Position numbers and translations under genes: made by a program. DNA of 64,000 nucleotides from positions 13,218,538-13,282,537 of the forward strand of contig OY757017.1 in the NCBI GenBank assembly GCA_963580285.1. The letters run 5' to 3'. The notes beneath the pieces were generated by a model. The model saw only the letters and a program-made list of their open reading frames with translations, searched no databases and had not been told where the DNA came from. This DNA comes from Lucinisca nassula (taxonomy: Eukaryota; Mollusca; Bivalvia; Lucinida; Lucinidae). This document shows, one piece after another, positions 44,109-55,499 of this stretch (position 1 is its first letter; each line of letters opens with the position of its first letter).

Positions 44109-46948
44109 TATACTATAAATACAGGAAAAACAAAACAGAAGAATATAGACGCGTAAGGGAGGAAACAAAATACCTTTTAACACAAACAAAACAACAAGCC
44201 TGGAGGGATTTTGTGTCTACTCTCACATATAAAACAAACTCTAAGAAAATTTGGGACACAATAAAAAGATTTAATGGAAAACCACTAAAACCGGTAGAAG
44301 TTTTAAAACAAGGAAACGCAAGATATCACGAAAACAATGAAAAAGCAGAAATCTTAGCACAACACTACCGGAAAGTCTGCAGTAACGAAAATATAGACCC
44401 AAATTTTAGGCGCATTAGGGAGACGCAGGACCCAATAATTGAGCAGGCCGTTCAAGACGCCGATCGCGCTGGCCAGTGCTGTGCATACAATGCGAACTTC
44501 TCCCATAGGGAGCTACAGAGCGCGCTTAATAAGAAAAAGAGCACCGCCCCCGGGGCAGACACCGTTCACTACGACATGTTAAAAAATCTACCAGAAAAGG
44601 GAAAAAATCAACTTCTCGCACTAATAAATAAATCTTGAGACGAGGGGACCCTCCCTACACAATGGAAGGAGAGCACCATCGTCCCAATATTAAAACCAGA
44701 CAAGGACCCCCACGAGCCGAAATCGTATAGGCCGATTTCACTCACATCAACCATATGTAAAATCATGGAAACCATGGTAGCATCTAGATTAACGGCACAC
44801 ATTGAGAAAAACAACCTCTTAGCAAATGAACAATCAGGTTTTAGAAAACATAGATCTACCATTGATCAAATCACCAGACTGGAATCCGCCATCCGAAAGG
44901 CAAAACTAATGAAACACTCACTGGTAGCGATATTTTTGGATTTAGAAAAAGCTTTCGACCTATTATGGACTAGGGGGGTCCTCCTAAAACTAAACAAATT
45001 CGGAATTCAAGGAAAAATGTTAACCTGGATCAGAGACTTTTTGACTGATAGAAAAATGAACGTAAAAATAGGTAGCGAGGTGTCCGGTTTTTATGAATGC
45101 GAGAATGGTTCCCCCCAGGGGTCGGTGCTATCTCCTATCCTTTTCAACCTATTAATGAACACACTGCAGGAAACACTTAATGCATTACCGCTGGAAATAT
45201 CCATGTTCGCAGATGACGGCTTAGTATGGAAAACCGCGAAAAAACCGAAAAGTGCCATTCCTGCATTACAAAAAGCGTTAAATGCCATACATGATTGGGC
45301 TACAAATTGGGGCTTCAAATTGTCAACTGAAAAAACAACAGTGGTAGTTTACAATAGAAATTTCGCAGATACAAAGGGCATGCCCAGGCTGACGTATGAC
45401 GGACAGGAAATAAAGTACGCCGGTCATGCCAAATTCCTGGGCATGTACTTTGACAGCAATCTAACATGGAGACTGCACATTGAAAACCTGGTGTCCAGGT
45501 CCCAGCGGGACCTAAATGTGCTAAGGGCGGTCTCGGGGGCAAACTTTGGAGCAGACAAGAAAACCCTGATCAAAATGTACACAGCACTTATAAGAAGCAA
45601 AATTGATTATGGCTGCCAAGCATACGCGTCTGCGGCGCCCTCACACCTGAAAAAACTAGATAGCATACAGGCCACGGCCCTTCAAATCGCTACTGGGGCA
45701 TACAGGGGAACGCGGAACCTGGACCTGGAGATTGAATGCAGCGTCATGCCCCTGCACCTGCGGAGGGATGAACTGCAACTCAAGTACTGGGCCCGCTCAA
45801 GCAGTCTTAGGGAAAGTCTCCCCATAAACGAAATGATCGCCGACACGCCCAATCATGTTAAAAGAGATAGGTTAAGAGGAAAGATCCCCTATATTATCAA
45901 AGTCCAGGACCTAATTAAAAACCATGACCTCGAGCAGGTCAAAACAGCGGAACAAACATATCCGGAAGTTTTTAACTTAAGAAGCCTATGCGCAAAAACA
46001 ACACTAACGGGTGTCATAAAGAAAAATGAAACATCACAGAAAAAATGCAATGAGATCGCAGAATCACACATCAGTGAAAACTATAAGCAAGCGCTTAAAA
46101 TTTTCACTGATGGAAGCAAAGATGCTGACAAAAAAGAAACGGGGTGTGCTTTCACAATACCAGAATTAAACTTCGACCAAAAATTCAAACTTAACCAGCA
46201 CCTCACAGTCTACACTGCAGAACTTATAGCCATACAAAAAGCTTTGGAATGGATACAGGAACAAAAACCCGATAGTGTTGTTATACTAACAGACTCATTA
46301 AGCTCAATACAAAGCATAAACTCTGGGAATAGCACTACAAGACCAGATATACTGCAGGACATTCATATCCTAATACACAAAATTCTAAAACAAGGTATCA
46401 CCCTGAACATAGATTGGATCCCCTCCCACTGCAACGTGCAGGGGAATGAGCGCGCAGACACACTGGCCAAAGAAGCTCTGACCCGGGGAAAGGCACTTGA
46501 CTACCTCCCCACCCCACAAGAAGTATACGCAATCATTAAGGCCAGCATCAAAAAGGAATGGGCGCGCATATGGCAGGGACAACACGGCTTTAGACACTCT
46601 ATCTGTCAGTCCTTGACCCCGAAATTGGTACAATATAGCGACAGCCGAAAGCTCGATCGCATATATACACGACTAAGACTCGGGGTCAACGGACTAAATG
46701 CACACAACATCTTCTATAGCGAGGCCGATCCATTATGCGGGCACTGTGGCGGGGTGGAGTGTGTTCAACACTACCTCGCAGAGTGCCCCGCACACGGCCC
46801 CGCCAGAAGGGAACTAAAGGGAGAACTGACAACATTAGGATACCAAGGGGAGATAAACGCGGTTTCTCTGCTCAATCTAAATTCACAGGAAATGAGGGAC
46901 GCTGTCTTCAAATTCTTTGAGAAAACAAACTACCTGGACAAAATATAG
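44109..46948 (+). pseudogene. LINE ORF2 part 2: reverse transcriptase, RNase H, zinc knuckle
   Basis: The frame resumes at 44109 and is interrupted by one in-frame TGA at 44636-44638; the following codons up to 44764 continue in the same frame. RT motifs follow: SYRPISLTS, SGFRKHRST, FLDLEKAFD, GSPQGSVLSPILFN and FADDG (about 45205). RNase H has the acidic set FTDGS, TAELIAI, TDSLSSI and IPSHCNVQGNERAD. The end carries a CGHCGGVECVQHYLAEC knuckle. The enzyme would copy element RNA at the nicked target. With one stop, one frameshift and a disrupting insertion, this copy cannot move itself. Confidence 0.9.
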
Positions 46949-47896
46949 GGGAAAACTAAGGGCGCAGACAAAAATAATCGCATTGTACCGTAAAACACAC
47001 CCCGTACGAGAATACATACTTTAAACCAAATTCTCTAGAGACCCGAGTTCAGAACAGTAAAAATAAATATTCGAACCGCACCTTAGACGCTACCAACCAA
47101 AAAGGGCCGTAGTGATCAAAGGGCGGCCGTCTCACAGCGAGAAGGGGAACAAAGTCAACGATAGGCGCTGTGGTTGCGGCCTCGGCTTTGCACTAAGGAG
47201 TGCCTATCGGTGACAGCGATCCCTGGATCACTGTGAGAAGACCATAGCCGAACGGGGCATGGACTCACCACAAGGAAAATCCATGGCCCCGACCCACTCT
47301 CCAGAGGGGGTGTGCCAAGCGAGAAGTTAAGACAAGGTGTAGCGTTGTGGTTGCGGCCCACTGGCTTTGCACCTATGAACGCTGCACCAAAGCCCTAGCT
47401 GATCGGGAGCCACACAGCCCGAAAGAGGACCACACGAAAGCACGCCGGGACTGGGCATGGACCCACCACAAGGAAAATCCGTCGCCCAGCCCCTCCTGAG
47501 GGGGTGAGGCAAACGGGAAATCAGGACGAGATGTAACGCTGGGGTTTGCGGTCTTAGGACTTTGGCACTGAGCAGCGTTGCGTCAAAATCCTGGCTGATC
47601 GAGAGCCACACAACCCAAAGGGGAACGGCACAACAGCACACAAGCAAACAAAGCCTCTCCTTCAGGAACGCATACAGAAAAGTGGGGCAGAAATAAGAAA
47701 CAAGACGCCTTATCACATCTTTTTCTTTATTTTTTCGCAACTTTCGCTTTCGAATAAAGGATGTACATTATAAGGTTACCCAAACGGAATGACCTGGGGG
47801 CCCTCAAAAGGGCCTTCTGCATACCACCACGACTGAAAAACCGCATCTCACCTGGTATATCATACAGCCCTCCGTACTGCCCTTGTCGCATAACAT
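46949..47896 (+). repeat. LINE 3' UTR with about 190-bp degenerate repeats
   Basis: Three related blocks (near 47154, 47335 and 47530) share GCTGTGGTTGCGGCC or a variant, GGCTTTGCAC, and GAGCCACACA-type and CCACCACAAGGAAAATCC segments. Each block contains self-complementary pieces such as AGGCGCT...AGTGCCT. The region lies between the ORF2 stop and the H2 insertion. Confidence 0.65.
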
Positions 47897-50022
47897 AACA
47901 AGAGGGCCCAGAGGGCCCTGGTTCGCTCACCTGATCCAAAGCATAACAAGTGGGCCCCGGGTAGGGTCAATTTTGGCCCCAGGGCTAAAATTTGAACAAT
48001 CTTGGTAGAGGTCCACAAGATGAAGCTTCATATCGAATATGAAAGACCTGGGCTTTCTGGTTTCAGAGAAGAAGATTTTAAAGGTTTACCCTGCATATAG
48101 AAGTCTATGTAAAACAAGATTTTCCCTATATAAGTCTATGTTAAACCAAAGGGCCCCGGAGCGGGGGCATTTTTGGCCCCAGGGCTTTAATTTGAACAAT
48201 CTTGGTAGCGGTCCACTAGCTAAAGCTTCATAACAAATATCAAAGACCTAAGCCTTGTGTTTCAGAGAAGATGATTTTTAAAGATTTTCCCTATATAAGT
48301 CTATGTAAAACCAAAGGGCCACATGGCGGGGGCATTTTTGGTCTCAGGGCTATAATTTGATCAATCTTTATAGAGGTCCACTAGCTGAAGCTTCATAACA
48401 AATATCAAAGACCTAAGCCTTGTGGTTTCAGAGCAGAAGATTTTTCAAGATTTTCCCTATAAAAGTCTATGTAAAACCAAAGGGCCCCGGAGCGGGGGCA
48501 TTTTTGGCCCCAGGGCTATAATTTGAACAATCTTGGTAGGGGTCTACTAGATGAAGCTTCATACCAAATATCAAAGACCTGGGCCTTGCGTTTCAGAGAA
48601 AAAGATTTTTCAAGATTTTCCCTATATAAGCCCATGTAAAACCAAAGGGCCCCCGTGCGGGGGACATGTTTAGCTCCAGCACAATAATTTGAACAATCTT
48701 GGTAGGGGTCCACCAGATGAAGCTTCATACCAAATATCAAAGACCTGGGCCTTGCAGTTTCAGAGAAGAAGATTTTTAAAGATTTTCCCTATATAAGCCT
48801 ATGTAAAACAAAAGGGCCCTGGTGCGGGGGCATTTTTTGCCCCAGCACTATAATTTGAACAATCTTGGTAGGGGTCCACTAGATGAAGCTTTATATATCA
48901 AAGACCTGGGCCTTGCGGTTTCAGAGAAGATTTTTCAAGATTTTCCCTATATAAGCCCATGTAAAACCAAAGGGCCCCCATGCGGGGGCATTTTTAGCTT
49001 CAGCACTATAATTTGAACAATCTTAGTAGGGGTCCACTAGATAAAGCTTCATACCAAATATCAAAGACCTGGGCCTTGTGGTTTCAGAGAAGAAGATTTT
49101 TCAAGATTTTCCCTATATAAGCCCATGTAAAACCAAAGGGCCCCCGTGCGGGGGCATTTTTGACCCCAGCACTATAATTTGAACAATCTTGGTGGGGGTC
49201 CACTAGATGAAGCTTCATACCAAATATCAAAGACCTGGGCCTTGCGGTTTCAGAGAAGAAGATTTTTCAAGATTTTCCCTATATATGCCCATGTAAAACC
49301 AAAGGGCCCCCGTGCGGGGGCATTTTTGGCCCCAGCACTATAATTTGAACAATCTTGGTGGGGGTCCACTAGATGAAGCTTCATACCAAATATCAAAGAC
49401 CTGGGCCTTGCGGTTTCAGAGAAGAAGATTTTTCAATATTTTCCCTATATAAGCCCATGTAAAACCAAAGGGCCCTGGGGCGGGGGCATTTTTAGCTCCA
49501 GCACTATAATTTGAACAATCTTGGTAGGGGTCCACTAGATGAAGCTTCATACCAAATATCAAAGATCTGGGTCTTGCGGTTTCAGAGAAGAAGATTTTTA
49601 AAGATTTTCCCTATATAAGCCCATGTAAAACCAAAGGGCCCCCGTGCGGGGGCATTTTTGGCCCCAGCACTATAATTTGAACAATCTTGGTAGGGGTCCA
49701 CTAGATGAAGCTTCATACCAAATATCAAAGACCTGGGCCTTGCGGTTTCAGAGAAGAAGATTTTTTAAGTTTTCGGTGAAAAAAATCTATTTTTGGCTAC
49801 TGTGACCTATATGTGCAACAGACCGGAACCATTTGAACAACTTTGAAAGGGGACCACCTAAGGATCATTCCTGTGAAGTTTGGTCAAAATCCGATTAGTG
49901 GTTTAGGAGGAGATGTCGTTTGAAGAAAAGTTTACGGACGCACGCACGCACGCACGACGGACGACGGACAAAAAGTGATCCCAAAAGCTCACCTTGTCAC
50001 TACGTGACAGGTGAGCTAAAAA
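47897..50022 (+). mobile_element. Helentron-like element H2 in the LINE 3' UTR
   Basis: AACAAGAGGGCCC...CGCTCACCTG on the left and GCTCACCTTGTCAC-TAC-GTGACAGGTGAGC, then TAAAA, on the right match H1 almost exactly. The internal monomers differ. A GGACGCACGCACGCACGCAC microsatellite precedes the 3' hairpin. Confidence 0.75.
48040..49775 (+). repeat. About 166-bp tandem array inside H2
   Basis: Around eleven monomers share GGCCTTGCGGTTTCAGAGAA, GATTTTCCCTATATAAG, GGGCCCCCGTGCGGGGGCAT and GATGAAGCTTCATACC. The TTTCAGAGAAGAAGATTTTT block is common to the H1 monomer; the rest is not. Confidence 0.88.
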
Positions 50023-51819
50023 TCACCAAAAACAGCAAATTGCGCCATGACCGTAATAAAGACAGACGGTCAAGATGGCCACATATCAATACAGACAAGG
50101 GCAATTAACTAATTAACTAGGGCATGACTTAGCGCGACCTGAAGGAAGGCTTTTAACACACACAACCACCCACGCGAAACTAAACCAACATACAACCACA
50201 CTAGATAGGTAGATATAGCGATAGTTGTAGGATAGGAATACAGCAGAGAGGATAGTATAGAAAAGAGAGATCAAAAACCTGGAGTTAGAAGAAGAAGAAG
50301 AAGAGTTTTCTCAAAAAGCGATTTCAAACATTTTTATTTGTGTAAATATGAAACATTAAAAACAAGATCGCATAGGAGCGCTCGACTGCGCACGTGCGCA
50401 GGCGGACGCTTGTATGGGACCTTCATGATTATATAACAATTTGCACTAACCACTTTGACTAAAGAGATTGGCAAACGTTGTCTCGGGTCCCCAAACGGCT
50501 AGGCAAGAATACTTTTATTTCTACTATGATGCCTTCCTACACGTAGGATGCGATAGTGATATGCAAACATGGCGACACAAAATGACTCTCCTATGGTCCC
50601 ACAGAATACGACATCCTGCGTCGAGGAGGGCATCGCCTTTTCTTAACTTCAAACGAAAAAGCATGAAAGGGGATTGACCTACTTTCCACATCCTCCGCGA
50701 TAGAGGTCACCCACTAACTAAAATAAATAAGAATTTGGGCCCGAGACGGCGGAAGCCAACACACCATGTTACTATGTTATATGTTGTATGTACAGAAGAA
50801 ACAAAACACAAATATAATCTTCAAGCACAACCTTGCAGGTACAAAAATTGTCCCTCCCAGCAACTGTGGGCGGATGGGCTTGTCCCAAAAAGGACAACAA
50901 CACAAAGGAGATCGGCTAACGTTGTCTCGGGCCTCCAAATGGCTAGGCAGGAATACGCTTTCCTCCTATGGTGCCTTCCTTCGCGTAGGATGCGTTAATG
51001 ATATGCAAACATGGCGACTGACCCACTTATGGTCCCGCGGAGTGCGGCATCCTACGTCGAGGAAGGCATCACTTTTTCTTAACTTAAAACGGCAAATGCA
51101 TAAAAAGGGATTGACCTAATATGCACATCCTCCGCGATAGACGTCACTCATTAACAAAATAAATACGAGTTCAAGCCCGAGACGGCGTAGGCCGGCACTT
51201 CATGTTATTATGTTACATATTGTATGTACAGATAAACCAAAAAAAAAAAACAACGACACAAAATATAAACCACTAGCTTAATCTTGCAGGTACAAAAACT
51301 GTCCTCCCCAGCAACTGTGAGCGGGTGGGCTTGCCCTAAAACGGACAACGCCACCTTTAAGGCACAAGAAAAACAAACAAAACAGGTCCGTGGCGGGGTA
51401 AGCACATCGGCCCGCATATATACTTAAAAAATAGACCACTCAACAAGATGGGGAAACAGACCAAACAATGTAAAAATGTACATACGTTACATAAATATAC
51501 AAAAATCAAATAAAAAAAAAAATAAAAAACAAAAATACCAATATCAAAATTGACCCTTTCCTGCTCTGACACGGTTCGGCATATTGACAAGCAAAAAATT
51601 ATAACGTCGAGTAGAAGACAAAATGGACCGACTGCAGCGGACTTACGATAGACACGGACGGACGGGGCTGGAGCCGAGCGATGGTCTCCCCATTCACCGG
51701 CAACGTGGAATGGGGGTGGCACCGAACGGCTAAGGTGTAGTGCCAGAATGGATTAGTTCCCTGGGGCCCCACCAGCTGACGACCCGCGACACGGGGAAAC
51801 TGGAAACAACAACAACAAC
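50023..51819 (+). repeat. LINE 3' UTR, distal part with a 445-bp tandem duplication
   Basis: From 50023 to 50465 no motif is recognised apart from a GAAGAAGAAGAAGAAG run. Blocks at about 50466-50905 and 50911-51360 are tandem copies: AACGTTGTCTCGGG, GGATGCG...GATATGCAAACATGGCGAC, CATCCTCCGCGATAGA and CAGCAACTGTG occur in the same order in both. The last 450 bp end in CTGGAAACAACAACAAC, the element tail. Confidence 0.7.
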
Positions 51820-51833
51820 AGAACTGCCATGCA

Positions 51834-51862
51834 GTGGCAATTTTAACAAATATTCACAACAT
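51834..51862. mobile_element. Right arm of the palindromic MITE split by the LINE
   Basis: GTGGCAATTTTAACAAATAT then TCACAA pairs with 38500-38525. Confidence 0.7.
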
Positions 51863-51877
51863 TTGTTTCTTGGAGTA

Positions 51878-52400
51878 TCAGATTACAAGAATCTTTCATG
51901 CATTGAATACAGGCATTTATCATATGATGTCACATCTGAGAATGTAATGCCATGTAATACATTACACCCACACTTAGTAGTGGATTAAATATGAAATGAC
52001 TTAGATAGATACACCCCGTAATGTTACATGTATGAGGTCCTTAATGAAATCCCCTTTACGAATGGCTGAATATTGACATTTTTGTTTGTTTGTATTGCAG
52101 TTTAATGGCCCAGTCAACACTATTTTAGGTCATTTCTGAGTTGGTGAGTTCACCTATCCACATTTTTCCTGGGCATGCTTATACTTAAGCAGTTAACCAG
52201 TACAGTCCACATTCTTTCGCCAGAAACTGACAACTCTTGAATCCGCAGAAGGGAGAGAATGACTGTAGAAAAGATTTCATGATCAATCTCCACGAAAGAA
52301 TGTTTGACATTTTTGTAAAACAATTGTGAATAAAATGTGTTTTAAATGTCATATGATTAATAGAACCTTGCATTTGCGTTCCTGTATTATTGAAATAAGA
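51878..52400 (+). mobile_element. Degenerate MITE M3 with nested SINE C
   Basis: M3 landmarks survive (ATCATATGATGTCACATCTG, TAGTGGATTAAATATG, CATATGATTAATAGAACC) but many sites have changed. SINE C occupies 52086-52303 and the hairpin half is missing. Confidence 0.6.
52086..52303 (-). mobile_element. SINE-like element C
   Basis: It is bracketed by a perfect 13-bp duplication TTGACATTTTTGT (52073-52085 and 52304-52316). Read on the minus strand it ends in CAATACAAACAAAC. It has an inverted pair CATTCTTTCG / CGAAAGAATG near its head. A tRNA-like head is not evident. Confidence 0.7.
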
Positions 52401-52914
52401 AAAATAATTTCTTACATGCTTTTCAATGAAAGATGGCGATTTCTGAGTGAAATCAAAACGATTTTGTCACTGTTTCAAACAAGGATTGATATCAATTTTA
52501 TTTTTGACTGTTTGGGACTACTTTTTTCTCAAAATCTAATTTTGTGGTCAGTGTTTCATTGTCAGATGATTGAAAATTAATGAACTGTATTAGAATTGAC
52601 GCTAAGCCCGTTCACACGTCATGAGGACGTCAATGATGTCATTTTCGACGCTGATGTCACATATTTTATGCGCAAAGTTAGAGCTGTCGCTGCCTTCTTT
52701 GGGAAACTAATTTCTAAGTTATTTCAATAACCATTCATAGAAATCCAGGCTATTTCTCAGGTGCAAACTTATAGTTTTCACCCAATATTATTCCAAGTAA
52801 ACATGTTGGACACCACCAAATTGATGCGAAACGACCAGAAACAAAGTTAGTTTTCTCTGAGGGTGAGTGATGCGAATATTGCCATTTTGAAGAATGTAAG
52901 TAACAGAAAATTTG

Positions 52915-53155
52915 ATTTTTTTTAGTGTAAGATCAAATTTTATTTCACTCATGAACACCAAAACTGGTATTTTCACAAGTGGCTATGCCACTCGTGAAAA
53001 TACTGGTTTTGGTGTTCATTCGATGAGATAAAATCTGATATTACACTGAAAAAATCAAATATCCTCTATGTATACCCAGTTAAACCCCACTTTTTTCTAT
53101 ATAAAGTGGGCGTTTACGGGAGTGTTCATTTCACAGACTTGTTCACATGATGCCT
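52915..53155. mobile_element. Hairpin MITE (52915-53055) and M2 end fragment (53060-53155)
   Basis: AGTGTAAGATCAAATTTTAT...ACACCAAAACTGGTATTTTC meets its mirror around CACAAGTGGCTATGCCACTC. The following M2 fragment ends GACTTGTTCACATGATGCC and reaches the exon 4 donor. Confidence 0.65.
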
Positions 53156-53157
53156 AC

Positions 53158-53381
53158 TTGAGTATCCTTGTGAAGTGGAAGAGGAACCATAACTTGGGTT
53201 GTATCCCGGCCTGAAGCCACTTGTACCTCCAGTGTAGGAACCATAGACTGGGTACTGGCTTGTAGGATTAGTGAGAGGGTTGATCTGGGTACCACCAGGA
53301 CCAATACAGTAAGGTTGGGTACAACACTGGCCAGGAAGGGTCTTTAAGTAGCATCCAGATGGTAATGTGTAGGTTGGGCAG
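53158..53381 (-). CDS. Exon 4: second half of VWC domain B plus Gly/Ser/Tyr linker
   Basis: The 224-bp exon begins CPTYTLPSGC and LPGQCCTQPYC, the C-terminal half of a VWC domain. A cysteine-free linker rich in Gly, Ser, Tyr, Pro and Thr follows. The donor reads TCAA|GTAGGC, which is not optimal. The end of an M2-type MITE (CATCATGTGAACAAG) begins within six bases of the exon edge, so the element supplies most of the intron start. The acceptor is TTCTAACAG. Confidence 0.82.
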
Positions 53382-53441
53382 CTGTTAGAAAAACATTCGT
53401 AGAATTAGCACTTAAGATGCCAGTCACAACAATTGTCACAT

Positions 53442-53780
53442 TATGAAAACATGCATATACTAATACATTGTAAACTTTACCCCCAAGAAAATGAAAATTT
53501 TAAGATGAAAAATTGTGATAATTTTCTTATTTCTGCTCAAATTTAGATTGTGGGTACACGTTAGAACCGCCTCATGGAGGCTGTTCTAACGTTTACCCAC
53601 AATCTATATTTAAGATTAGAAATAAGAAAGGATGAGGCGGTTCTAACGAGTACCAACAATCTATATTTAAGAGCAGAAATTAGAAAAATAAGGTTTACCC
53701 CTGTAAACCCCAGTTTTACTATATAACAGTGGGGTTCAAGAAGGTCAGAATAATACATGTATAGGCGTGTTTTCGTGATG
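53442..53780. mobile_element. MITE M1 with extra half hairpin
   Basis: The arms are complete, ending GTATAGGCGTGTTTTCGTGATG. The right hairpin arm with its AATAAGAAA flank is duplicated (53575-53640 and 53636-53690). Confidence 0.7.
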
Positions 53781-53799
53781 ATCTGCTTTGTTTGCCAGT

Positions 53800-54225
53800 T
53801 TCTTTAGAAGTCATTTGCAACGAAAGTTGTCATCAGACAGTATAGTTTACCTGAATAAATGTCCTTAAGGTTATGGACATAGACAAAGGTATTGCTGATT
53901 GAACTTTTGGACCAATATCTATCATCATACCACATATGAAACAAATCAGTCATATGGTTTAGAAGGTATGAGCTCTTAAAAAAATTTATCATTAAAATTA
54001 AGTCCTTGACCTTGAGATCATGGGCAAGGGTAGGTGCATTGATGCACCAAACATTTGGATCTTTGTCTATCAGCAAACCAAATATGAACCAAATCAATCA
54101 GACGGTTTGGAAAATGTGAGCTCTTAAAAAACTTTAATAATAAAAATTCCTGACCTTGAACTTGAGGTTATGAGCATGGGGGCAGGGGTTAGTGCTCAAT
54201 GATACCATGGACCTGTATTGTACCC
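53800..54225 (+). repeat. Two or three diverged monomers of about 130 bp
   Basis: TATCTATCATCATACCACAT, GAGCTCTTAAAAAA and CCTTGACCTTGAG-like blocks recur at about 53920 and 54060. This is probably a short array-bearing element. Confidence 0.5.
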
Positions 54226-54263
54226 ACAACCTCCGGATCACCAATCAGACAGATACACCACAA

Positions 54264-54600
54264 GACCGGCCCCGATAGCTCAGTTGGTAGAGTGTCTGCT
54301 CCGGGGAATGGGAGGTCACAGGTTTGATCCCGGGCCGCGCCATACCAAAGTTGTTAAAAATGGTACTAGCTGCTCCTCGCTTGGCACTCAGATTTACAGG
54401 GTAGAGCTAGGACGGGCCGATCCAGTGTCAGGATAATGTGACTGGGTGTGGTATCATATAATGTGTCTGGGACATGATACTTCAGTGAGGCAGCACTATA
54501 AACGTGAGCATTGAGCTCCCTGTCGCAACCAGACACAGTCGTGATATGACTGAAAAATTGTTGAAAGCGAAGTTAAACCCGAATTCACACACACACACAG
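54264..54600 (+). mobile_element. tRNA-derived SINE A, intact copy
   Basis: It has the GGCCCCGATAGCTCAGTTGG head, B-box GGTTTGATCC, a conserved body with GTGACTGGGTGTGGTATCAT and CTCCCTGTCGCAACCAGACA, and an ACACACACAC tail. A perfect 13-bp duplication, AGATACACCACAA, flanks it (54251-54263 and 54601-54613). The right flank is the start of an M5 MITE. Confidence 0.88.
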
Positions 54601-54850
54601 AGATACACCACAACCTCATTTTAACACAGATTGGGATACAACACAGTTCATAGATGGATCCCAAAAATGTAAAGATTATATAGAAAAATGACAATAAATG
54701 GCCATTTTTCTATATAATCTATATGAGCCCAAAGATGTGTAGATTATACAGAAAAACGACCATTTTTCTATAAAATCTATACATTGTCCTTTGGTTATAA
54801 CACAGTTGTTCAACTAACATTAGTAGAGTTATAAAGAGATTGTGGTGTAT
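54601..54850. mobile_element. MITE M5
   Basis: It opens with TACACCACAACCTC (the SINE target site) and ends GATTGTGGTGTA. Two hairpins occur instead of one (GAAAAATGACAATAAATGGCC and GAAAAACGACCATTTTTC). Confidence 0.65.
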
Positions 54851-54865
54851 CTGAGCTACTCATTA

Positions 54866-55138
54866 CGAAAACACGCCTATACAAATACAGAGTAAACTTT
54901 ACCACCGAAAAAACGATAATTTTAGATGAAAAATTACGATATTTTTCTTATATCTGCTAAAAATATAGATTGTGGGTACCCGTTAGAACCGCCTCATCGA
55001 GGCGATTCTAACGAGTACCCACAATCTATGTTTCAGAGCAGAAATAATAAACATAAGGTTTACCCCTGTAAACCCCAGTGTTACTGTATAAAAGTGGGGT
55101 TCAAGGGGGTCAAATTATATAGGCATGTTTTCGTGATG
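54866..55138. mobile_element. MITE M1, complete copy
   Basis: CATTACGAAAACACGCCTAT opens it and GGCATGTTTTCGTGATG closes it. The hairpin AGATTGTGGGTACCCGTTAG is nearly perfect. Confidence 0.78.
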
Positions 55139-55384
55139 TGGAAGGAAGAGTATCGTAAAAATACTGAAAATATTCGAACACCTTGACGACTTGTAATTCT
55201 CCTAAAATTTTAACAAACTTGTCTCATGATCCAGCAAGGAGTCCAAAAGGTGCAGACAGAATGGCAAACAGTGTAGACCCTGATCAGACTGCTCCTTCAG
55301 GAGCAGTCTGATCTGGGTCTGCACTGTTTGCTTAGGCCTATCTGTCCGAATATTTAGGGTCATTATAGTAGTCAATCAACTTAC

Positions 55385-55499
55385 AGTGGTTTACAGCTGT
55401 AGTATCCACTCTTGGCATCTAGACACTCACACTGATAGGAGCAGCCATCATCCCACTTCTCACCCTGGTTATACAGCTTGTTCTTGTAGATACACTGAT
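55385..55499 (-). CDS. Exon 3: first half of VWC domain B
   Basis: The 115-bp exon encodes QCIYKNKLYNQG, KWDDGC and CEC, then a closing Cys, five cysteines as in the other first-half VWC exons. The donor is CT|GTAAGTTG and the acceptor is TGTCTAG. The sequence just upstream on the minus strand (55500 onward) is A/T-rich and contains a GACATAGACATAG stretch that looks element-derived, so the polypyrimidine tract here is weak. The phase fits the next exon at 53158-53381. Confidence 0.85.

Larger units (their letters stand above)
38533..51819 (+). mobile_element. Full-length I-superfamily-type LINE with two nested elements
   Basis: It is flanked by a perfect 14-bp duplication AGAACTGCCATGCA (38519-38532 and 51820-51833) and ends in an AACAACAACAACAAC tail, so insertion was by target-primed reverse transcription. 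Order: 250-bp 5' UTR, ORF1 (gag-like), ORF2 (endonuclease, RT, RNase H), long 3' UTR. The RNase H domain places it near I/Nimb- or LOA-type clades rather than Jockey or CR1. Removing the two Helentron-like insertions leaves about 8.9 kb. It is in sense orientation opposite to the host gene. Confidence 0.88.

Noticed and set aside
45091..45542. Minus-strand frames inside the RT region
   Set aside because: They overlap the conserved RT motifs on the opposite strand and show no domain of their own.
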